Source: Acidobacteriota bacterium (GTDB taxonomy: Bacteria; Acidobacteriota; Terriglobia; Terriglobales; Acidobacteriaceae). From it: a stretch of DNA of 32,329 nt. Shown one piece after another: positions 18,759 to 24,774 of this stretch. The notes beneath the pieces were generated by a model. The model was not told where the DNA came from and made no database searches. It worked only from the letters and a program-made list of their open reading frames with translations. The translations under genes were made by a program, and so were the position numbers. The stretch's first letter is position 1. Every line of letters begins with the position of its first letter. The stretch covers positions 1 through 32,329 of the forward strand of contig JAJYBU010000039.1 of the NCBI GenBank assembly GCA_021778845.1, given 5' to 3'.

Positions 18759-19082
18759 ATGACCATGACGAACAAGTGGAACGACGTTCGCAGAAAGCAC
18801 GCGCCTGAAGTGGAGGAGCGCATTCGAGCAAAGGTGAAGGAGAAAGCCGAGGGCATGACCCTTCATCAGCTTCGGGAAGCCCGGCAGTTGATGCAAGTGA
18901 ATCCAGCTCCGGTTCTCAACATCAACCACGGCGCAGTCTCGACAAAGGAGAAGCGCATGGATAGGTACGTCTAGACGCTTCGCAACTTCATCAAGGCGAT
19001 GGGAGACAAACTGAGAATTACGGCCGAGTTTCCCAGGGGCGCTATTCAGATCGAGCAGTTTGAGAACGTGGCGCAAGATTAG
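18759..19082 (+). pseudogene. HigA-like antitoxin (XRE helix-turn-helix), broken by a nonsense codon
   Basis: The frame opens MTMTNKWNDVRRKHAPEVEE and continues through MTLHQLREARQLMQ into a degraded helix-turn-helix. A TAG at 18972-18974 interrupts it. In the same frame the sequence resumes as TLRNFIKAMGDKLRITAEF and ends PRGAIQIEQFENVAQD, the usual HigA tail. The residue lost is probably Ser (TCG to TAG). The helix-turn-helix residues also look eroded (NPAPVLNINHGAVSTKEKR). The truncated product of 71 residues would lack the C-terminal dimer part. A decayed antitoxin beside a decayed toxin shows that the module is dead. Confidence 0.8.
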
Positions 19083-19144
19083 CTGAACCCCGTCAATGTC
19101 CGGGCATAAACAGCTTGCCGCTTGCATTGGCGGCAGGCGTCGAT

Positions 19145-19168
19145 GCGTTACACCAAATGGTGTAACGC
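19145..19168. repeat. Perfect inverted repeat
   Basis: GCGTTACACC (19145-19154) and GGTGTAACGC (19159-19168) are exact complements around AAAT. It could be an operator for a dimeric regulator or an RNA hairpin; no T-run follows. A looser GC-rich inverted repeat (TGCCGC ... GCGGCA) lies just upstream at about 19116-19135. Confidence 0.6.
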
Positions 19169-19738
19169 GAAGTTGTGTAATGGATGGTCTTGTTGCTTAT
19201 CAAAAATCTGGGGATGATGTGTAGGTGATTGTTCCCGCCAGCCATGGACGGGCGGGGCAAACGATCGATGGACAAGACCTGTACCAGGGGCCACTGCTGA
19301 TGCGCCAGTTGAGCTCGGGCTCGCGCAGTGGTCGGTGCACCATCAGCATGCGCTGCATCCGCTCGGCATTGCACGAGTCAAGGGGTTCACGCTGGCAAGA
19401 ATGCTTTCGCCCGCGTATCCCCCCGGCCCGGAGCCGCGCGGAAACGACGAAGCTTTTCGCCGCTCCATCCTCAACCACTTCCGCTGACCGAACCCAAACG
19501 GACGAGCCCCAGCCCATAGCTTTTCGTTATAGGCCATTCCTACTTCTAATTGGACTCCGTCGCTGTGACAGGTGACGATCATTGCACTGGATTGCATCCG
19601 CGCCCAGGCACCTCTGTTGCCTTCGGCGCAGCGGTGGATCCGCCAGACGTTGATGGCTCGCAACAGAAGCGTCTCCTCCCGGCTTCTATCTGTGGAGACG
19701 GACGCTCGACAACCAACTTAGCGTAACGAAAGGAAGCG
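19169..19738. other. About 570 bp without a recognised gene
   Basis: One + strand frame with no good start codon stays open from about 19215 to a TGA near 19489 and reads, in part, WSVHHQHALHPLGIARVKGF and PEPRGNDEAFRRSILNHFR at its end. I do not recognise it. It could be the tail of a decayed gene or chance in GC-rich DNA. Opposite-strand frames here are likewise unrecognised. The last ~40 bases hold the AAGGA ribosome binding site for the gene at 19739. Confidence 0.35.
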
Positions 19739-20449
19739 ATGAATCTCCTGACTCGCAGATCGTTTGTCACTACCACCGCAGCCGGCCTCACAGCCCTTGG
19801 CACGCTCGCCGCCAGCCCGCAAGACTCCCAGGCACAACTCGTCTACACCACGTCGGACTGGAAGGTCACTGCGTTCAACAAGATCGTGCATGACCCCGCC
19901 CGCATCAAGCAGGTGTACGACGTCGTGGCCATCAACGAGGGCCGTTTTCTGAACAACATCAAGAACTCGCTCAACGGACTCCACTTCGGCTTTGGCATCC
20001 CGGCTGCGCAGATCAAGGTGGTCGCTGCGCTGCATGGGCCAGCCAATATGTTGAACTACGACGACTTCATCTGGAGCAAATATCAGATCGGCGCGTGGCT
20101 GAAGGTCATGGACGCGGCAACTGGAAAGCCTGCCGTCAGGAACCCTTATTTCACCAGCAGGACTGCGCTGCATTACACCTCGCAGGACCCCAACAGCGAA
20201 GGCTCGCTATACGAGGACAAGAGCATCCAGGCTCTGCAAAGCCGGGGCGTCACCTTCCTCAGTTGCCACACCGCCACCGAAGAGCAGGTGCGCGCTCTCG
20301 TCCAGCACAACAATCTGAGCGCAGACCCCGAATCCATCGTGCGGGAGATGCTTGCGCACCTCATCCCTGAGGCGCTCAGCGTGGCCTCGATGGTAGCTGC
20401 GATTGCTCTGCTGCAGGCTGACGGCCACTATACCTACATCACGGTTTGA
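19739..20449 (+). CDS. Tat-exported DsrE-like protein
   Basis: A 236-residue protein with a twin-arginine signal (TRRSFVTTTAAG, residues 5-16), so it is exported folded, probably to the periplasm. The mature part resembles the DsrE/DsrF-like alpha/beta fold: KVVAALHGPANMLNYDD, then IQALQSRGVTFLSCHTA with a candidate functional cysteine at C176, then a final ALLQADGHYTYITV strand. DsrE-like proteins often handle sulfur on a cysteine, but many relatives have no known role, so sulfur transfer here is inference. The ATG follows an AAGGA ribosome binding site. It is the first gene of a three-gene operon with a ModA-like binding protein (23-base gap) and a TsdA-like diheme cytochrome. Confidence 0.72.
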   Translation: MNLLTRRSFVTTTAAGLTALGTLAASPQDSQAQLVYTTSDWKVTAFNKIVHDPARIKQVYDVVAINEGRFLNNIKNSLNGLHFGFGIPAAQIKVVAALHGPANMLNYDDFIWSKYQIGAWLKVMDAATGKPAVRNPYFTSRTALHYTSQDPNSEGSLYEDKSIQALQSRGVTFLSCHTATEEQVRALVQHNNLSADPESIVREMLAHLIPEALSVASMVAAIALLQADGHYTYITV

Positions 20450-20472
20450 ACCCAGCCGAAAGGATCGACACG

Positions 20473-21447
20473 ATGAACCTGCCTCTCAACCTTGGCCGGA
20501 AGGCCTTGCTGTCACTGCTCGCAGCAATGCTCGTCAGCACGCTCCACGCGCAGAACAAGCCCCAGACCACTCCACCCTGGAGCAACGGCGCCAACAACCC
20601 CGCAACCAGCAAAGGCTTCACATTCCAGGTGCCGGACGTGGACAACATTCCGGATCTCCACGGCAACCCTGCCGATGCAAAGCTGGTGCTCTTCATCGGC
20701 GGCAATCAGTTTTTCGTGCTGCCCCATCTCATCGCAGGCTTCGTCAAGCTCCACCCGGAGCTGGCCGGGCATATCTACTACGAGACGCTTCCCCCGGGCA
20801 TTCTGCGCCAGCAGATCGCCGCCGATGACACCCTGACGCTCGGCAACTTCACCCTTCACGTTAAGCCCGACATCTATGAAGCCGGAGCTCGCGTCCTGCA
20901 TGGCATGGCAGAAAAACAGCAGATCAACGATGTCACCGAGTACGCCACCAACACGCTCGAGATCATGATCCCCGCCGGTAATCCGAAGCACATCACCTCG
21001 CTCCGCGACCTCGGCCGCGCTGACCTCAGGCTGTCCATGCCCAATCCGCAGTGGGAGGGCATCGCCAACCAGATTGCCGCATCGCTCCGCAGAGCCGGCG
21101 GCGACGAGCTCTTCCATCAGGTCTATCAAAAGAAGGTCGCCGACGGCACCACCGTCCTTACCGAGATTCACCATCGCCAGACCCCCATGCGCATCCTGCA
21201 GGGTCACGCCGACGCTGGCGTCACCTGGGCCTCCGAGGTCCAGTTCCAGCAGCAGATCGGCAACCCCATCACCGGCATCGAGATCCCGCCCGCCGACAAC
21301 AGCACCGCGATCTACGCTGCAGGTATCTTGCCCGACGCCCCACATCCCGAAGCCGCCGCCCAGTGGCTCGCCTATCTAAAGACTCCCGAGGCGCAGGCCG
21401 CCTTTCACCAGTTCGGCTTCCAGTCGATCGCAGCTCCTGCAAAGTAA
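20473..21447 (+). CDS. ModA-like periplasmic substrate-binding protein
   Basis: A 324-residue exported binding protein (signal peptide MNLPLNLGRKALLSLLAAML and onward to LHAQN). It has the two-lobe layout of bacterial extracellular solute-binding proteins of the ModA/SBP_bac_11 type: VLFIGGNQFFVLPHLIAGF early, TLEIMIPAGNPKHI in the middle, RILQGHADAGVTWASEV, and AAQWLAYLKTPEAQAAFHQF near the end, a hallmark of ModA-like proteins. No ABC permease or ATPase is nearby, so it may capture a ligand for the adjacent redox proteins rather than for transport. The ATG at 20473 is chosen for its AAAGGA ribosome binding site and clean signal peptide; a longer frame from 20446 would overlap the previous gene. 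The ligand, perhaps an oxyanion, cannot be read from sequence. Confidence 0.78.
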   Translation: MNLPLNLGRKALLSLLAAMLVSTLHAQNKPQTTPPWSNGANNPATSKGFTFQVPDVDNIPDLHGNPADAKLVLFIGGNQFFVLPHLIAGFVKLHPELAGHIYYETLPPGILRQQIAADDTLTLGNFTLHVKPDIYEAGARVLHGMAEKQQINDVTEYATNTLEIMIPAGNPKHITSLRDLGRADLRLSMPNPQWEGIANQIAASLRRAGGDELFHQVYQKKVADGTTVLTEIHHRQTPMRILQGHADAGVTWASEVQFQQQIGNPITGIEIPPADNSTAIYAAGILPDAPHPEAAAQWLAYLKTPEAQAAFHQFGFQSIAAPAK

Positions 21448-21459
21448 TTGGAGGCATCG

Positions 21460-22251
21460 ATGCAAATTGCTTCACCCCTGAAGACGTCCATCCCCGTCGC
21501 GCTTGTTCTGCTGCTCGGAGTGCTCGCGGGCTGTTCTGTGCGGCCGCAGCCTCCCCAGCCCGTCGCTCCCGGTCCCTATGTCGCCGCACCCATCCCCTCC
21601 GGCGAGCAAGGCCAGCAGATCCGCCTCGGCAAGCTCATCTTCGACGACACCCCGAAGTATGCCCACGCATACGTAGGCAACCAGTACACCTGTAGCGACT
21701 GTCATCTTCAGAGCGGCACCGTTGCCTACGCCTCGCCCATGATCGATCTGGCCCAGAACTTTCCCGCCTTCAGCCAGCGCGCCGGCCACGTGATCACGTT
21801 GCAACAGCGAATCCAGGAGTGTTTCACCCGCAGCGAAAACGGTCAGCCGCCGCCCGCTGACAGTAAAGAGATGAACGCCCTCATCGCCTACGTCAACTGG
21901 CTATCCATTGGCGGCGTCAAGGGAAGATCCTACGCCGGCCGCGGTCTCGTGCCGGTCCCCGCCCTCACCGGCCACCCGGTCACCGGCAGAGCCCTCTACG
22001 CCCACCAGTGTGCCCCATGCCACGGCGACCGCGGTGCTGGCGTCCCCCACATCCTTCCGCCCATGTGGGGCCCTGGCTCCTACAACGACGGCGCAGGCAT
22101 GAACAAGCCGCCCAAGATGGCTGCCTTCCTCATCCGCAACATGCCGCAGAACCATCCCGGAACCCTGTCCCCGCAGGATGCCTTCGACATTGCGACCTTC
22201 ATCCACTCCATGCCGCACCCTGCGTTTAACCCGGCCTACAAGTCCTACTGA
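21460..22251 (+). CDS. TsdA-like diheme cytochrome c lipoprotein
   Basis: A 263-residue lipoprotein (lipobox LAGC, Cys25) with two covalent heme sites: CSDCH (78-82) and CAPCH (184-188). The region around the first heme (SCHL-type motif, then SPMIDLAQNFPAFSQRAG, then RIQECFTRSENGQPPP) and the end (PPMWGPGSYNDGAGM, then QDAFDIATFIHSMPHP) match the thiosulfate dehydrogenase (TsdA) layout. C121 in QECF sits where I expect the TsdA heme-ligand cysteine; this needs an alignment. Known TsdA proteins interconvert thiosulfate and tetrathionate, so a periplasmic sulfur redox role is plausible but not proven. A GGAGG ribosome binding site overlaps the short gap after the binding-protein gene, so the three genes form one operon. 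Confidence 0.82.
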   Translation: MQIASPLKTSIPVALVLLLGVLAGCSVRPQPPQPVAPGPYVAAPIPSGEQGQQIRLGKLIFDDTPKYAHAYVGNQYTCSDCHLQSGTVAYASPMIDLAQNFPAFSQRAGHVITLQQRIQECFTRSENGQPPPADSKEMNALIAYVNWLSIGGVKGRSYAGRGLVPVPALTGHPVTGRALYAHQCAPCHGDRGAGVPHILPPMWGPGSYNDGAGMNKPPKMAAFLIRNMPQNHPGTLSPQDAFDIATFIHSMPHPAFNPAYKSY

Positions 22252-22894
22252 GAGACAGCGCATAGTGGATTCGGTCTGCAACGTTCTTGAAGCATGAACT
22301 CGCCCCACACCGAAAACTGGACAATCAGGCAGCGCACCCAACTCGTGCTACGGTCGAAGCGGCGCGCAGCTCCTCCGGACAACTGCACCCGAGTCCCCTG
22401 ATCAAAATCCATGCGACCCTGCCAAGGCCCAAGAGCGTTTACGTCTCATGAGCGATATTGCACAGCAAACACCATCCAGCCTTTGAGAGCATCACGCCAG
22501 TGGAGATCGAAACCTTATGGATACTGGCGGGCATAATGTGGCGTCCCACACGGACGAGTCTCAAACTGGAGCAGACAGGAAAGCAGAGGCTTGCATGCGC
22601 CAATGGCGTCAAGTCATAGCTTGATATCTTGTCAAAGAGCTTGCTGGTGACAAATAAGCGCCTTGATGTATTTACCTGAATGACCGGGATCGTTACCAGC
22701 CTCCAAGGACGGCCTCGGGTGCCCCTTTGTTTATCCATAACAGAATAATGTCTGCATCGTTTTCGTTTCGCGCCACGTCTTAGTCATCATGCATATGCTG
22801 CTGTGCCGGATTTCGCAATGCGGGTCGTAAATCGGGATATATGACTCGTCGGGTCGATTCGCGTCACCTCAAGCCAGGGAACCAAGGGTTATCT
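22252..22894. other. Intergenic region of 643 bp between the two redox operons
   Basis: No gene is recognised; a - strand open frame at 22439-22738 has no identifiable sequence or ribosome binding site. An exact inverted repeat, TTGTCA (22629-22634) and TGACAA (22648-22653) with 13 bases between, lies about 240 bases upstream of the Cyc2-like gene and could be a regulator site. I see no clear promoter boxes close to the start codon. An AAGGG purine run serves as a weak ribosome binding site before 22895. Confidence 0.4.
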
Positions 22895-24214
22895 ATGAAG
22901 AAGATTTTGAGAATTGCGGTGGGCATTTTTGTGTTGCACAGCTTTCAATATGCACGTGCTGTGCCAAGTTTTGCTCGTCAGACCGGGCTCTCCTGCAATG
23001 TGTGCCACAGCAATCCGCCTGAACTGACGGCGTTCGGCCGTGATTTCAAACTCCGCGGCTACGTGCTCAGCGACGCCACACCGGGCGCAAAGGTCGGGAA
23101 TGCCACGGATCTTCTACTGAGTAAGTACATTCCGCTTTCCTTCATGATGCTTGTCTCCGATACAGCCTTCCAGAATGTTGCGCCGGGTACGCAGAACAGT
23201 GCTGCCGGGTTTCCGCAGCAGCTCAGTGCCTTTCTGGCGGGACGATTTGCATCGCACTTCGGCTCACTCGCCCAGATCACGTACAGCCACTCGAGCAATA
23301 CGTTTGCCATGGACAATACCGACCTGCGCTATGCCAACGAGACAACGCTGGGCGGGAAGGAACTCGATTACGGGATCACGCTGAACAATAACCCGACCGT
23401 TGAGGATCTATGGAACAGCACGCCCGCATGGGGCTTTCCCTGGATATCCTCGGAAGCCAACGTTGGCTCGATTGCTTCTCCGATCATCGACGGGACGCTC
23501 GGCCAGGACGTTGTGGGCGTGGGCGGATACAGCATGTGGAACAACCATCTCTACACCGCTGTGACCGCGTACCGCAGCGAGCATGAGGGAGGGCCTGTGC
23601 CGATCAACGGCGCGGGGTTCCCATACAACATCAGCGGTGCCGCCCCGTACTGGCGCGCTGGCTGGCAACAGTCGTGGGGAGCAAACTATCTGATGGTGGG
23701 CACATATGGGTTGGCGATGAACTCGCATCCGGGTTCGGTCACCGGGCCGGTTGACCGATATATCGACCCATCCCTTGATTTTCAGTATGAGCGCCCGTTC
23801 GGTGCGAACCTGCTGGACGCCCACGGGACATGGATTCATGAAAGCTCGAATCTGGGTGCAACCTTTGCGGCGGGAGGAGCTGATGCGATTCACCACACGC
23901 TAAATACATTCAAGCTGGATAGTACGTACCACTGGGCAAGCAAATACACCGCGACGGGCGCTCTGTTCACGACCACGGGAAGCAGTGACCCTGTGCTCTA
24001 TGCTCAGGCGCCCGTGACGGGCAGTTTGAATGGAAGCCCTAACACCAGTGGATACACGCTGCAGGCGGCGTATTGGCCGGTGCAGAACATCGATATCAGC
24101 GTGAACTACACGGGATATACCAGGTTCAACGGCGCCAGCACGAACTACGACGGCGCAAACCGCAACGCTTCGGACAACAACACGGTATACATGGCGCTTT
24201 GGCTCATGTTTTAG
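22895..24214 (+). CDS. Cyc2-like fused monoheme cytochrome c and outer-membrane porin
   Basis: A 439-residue exported protein. The signal peptide ends in ARA (residues 20-22). The mature N-terminus VPSFARQTGLSCNVCH carries one heme site (C34, C37, H38) followed by PPELTAFGRDFKLRGY. The rest is a beta-barrel-like sequence of alternating strands ending VYMALWLMF, with a terminal Phe. This layout and the FARQTG...CxxCH...L..FG..F signature match Cyc2-type porin-cytochrome fusions, which carry electrons across the outer membrane in Fe(II)-oxidising bacteria. Relatives of unknown function exist, so iron is not proven. The ATG at 22895 is chosen because it begins the signal peptide; a frame from 22841 only adds unrelated residues. 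It heads an operon with a Rieske protein 8 bases downstream and a cytochrome b-c fusion. Confidence 0.72.
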   Translation: MKKILRIAVGIFVLHSFQYARAVPSFARQTGLSCNVCHSNPPELTAFGRDFKLRGYVLSDATPGAKVGNATDLLLSKYIPLSFMMLVSDTAFQNVAPGTQNSAAGFPQQLSAFLAGRFASHFGSLAQITYSHSSNTFAMDNTDLRYANETTLGGKELDYGITLNNNPTVEDLWNSTPAWGFPWISSEANVGSIASPIIDGTLGQDVVGVGGYSMWNNHLYTAVTAYRSEHEGGPVPINGAGFPYNISGAAPYWRAGWQQSWGANYLMVGTYGLAMNSHPGSVTGPVDRYIDPSLDFQYERPFGANLLDAHGTWIHESSNLGATFAAGGADAIHHTLNTFKLDSTYHWASKYTATGALFTTTGSSDPVLYAQAPVTGSLNGSPNTSGYTLQAAYWPVQNIDISVNYTGYTRFNGASTNYDGANRNASDNNTVYMALWLMF

Positions 24215-24222
24215 GAGAACGC

Positions 24223-24774
24223 ATGGAAGAGCAACCTTCAATTCTGGAAGTCAATCCGAAGGAAAACATTATTATCAACCGGCGATCCTTCTTTGGCACT
24301 CTTCTGGCTGTAGGGGCCGCGGGAATGGGTGCGATCCTTGCGGTACCCGTGCTGCGCTATGTGCTCTATCCACTTTATGCGCGGTCGAAGAACACCTGGT
24401 CTCCCGTTGGTGCCTTGGATACGTTTTCGAATCTGTCGAAGCCGATCATGGCGCCCCTCGACCTGAAACAGGTGGATGGATGGCGTGAAGTCGATACCTC
24501 TCAGACTGTTTATGTGACGAAAGATCCGCAGGGTGAACTCGGAGTACTCTCGTCCATCTGCCCGCACATGGGTTGTACGGTCGCCTGGCACGAGAGTCAG
24601 GATGAGTTTTACTGCCCATGTCACGGAAGTGTTTTCAAGGCAAATGGAGAGCATGTCTCCGGCCCTTCCCCACGCGGCATGGATCCGCTTCCGCACGAGG
24701 TGGAGGATGGCAAGCTCATGGTGAAGTTTGAGTATTTTCGCGAGAATGTTCCCAACCAAGAAGTGTTGAGCTAG
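24223..24774 (+). CDS. Rieske iron-sulfur protein, Tat-type membrane anchor
   Basis: A 183-residue Rieske subunit that would take electrons from quinol at the cytochrome b below and pass them to c-type hemes. A twin-arginine motif (NRRSFFGTLLAVGAAG, about 20-35) leads an uncleaved-looking membrane helix. The soluble domain has both cluster motifs: CPHMGC (C113, H115, C118) and CPCHGS (C131, C133, H134). Four residues, C113, H115, C131 and H134, are expected to bind the [2Fe-2S] cluster, and C118 and C133 to form the disulfide. The ATG at 24223 has an AGGAGA ribosome binding site in the 8-base gap after the Cyc2-like gene. Its TAG stop abuts the GTG start of the cytochrome b gene. Confidence 0.93.
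   Translation: MEEQPSILEVNPKENIIINRRSFFGTLLAVGAAGMGAILAVPVLRYVLYPLYARSKNTWSPVGALDTFSNLSKPIMAPLDLKQVDGWREVDTSQTVYVTKDPQGELGVLSSICPHMGCTVAWHESQDEFYCPCHGSVFKANGEHVSGPSPRGMDPLPHEVEDGKLMVKFEYFRENVPNQEVLS

Noticed and set aside
20512..21345. A 277-codon open frame on the - strand
   Set aside because: It is a shadow of the ModA-like gene and rich in Gly/Asp/Val/Leu, as expected from reading Ala/Pro/His-rich codons backwards.
22290..22340. A sequence (ACCGAAAACTGGACAATC) reminiscent of some insertion-sequence ends
   Set aside because: Too short, with no matching partner end or transposase nearby.
22439..22738. A 99-codon - strand frame between the two redox operons
   Set aside because: Its composition and sequence do not resemble a protein family I know, and no ribosome binding site was seen.
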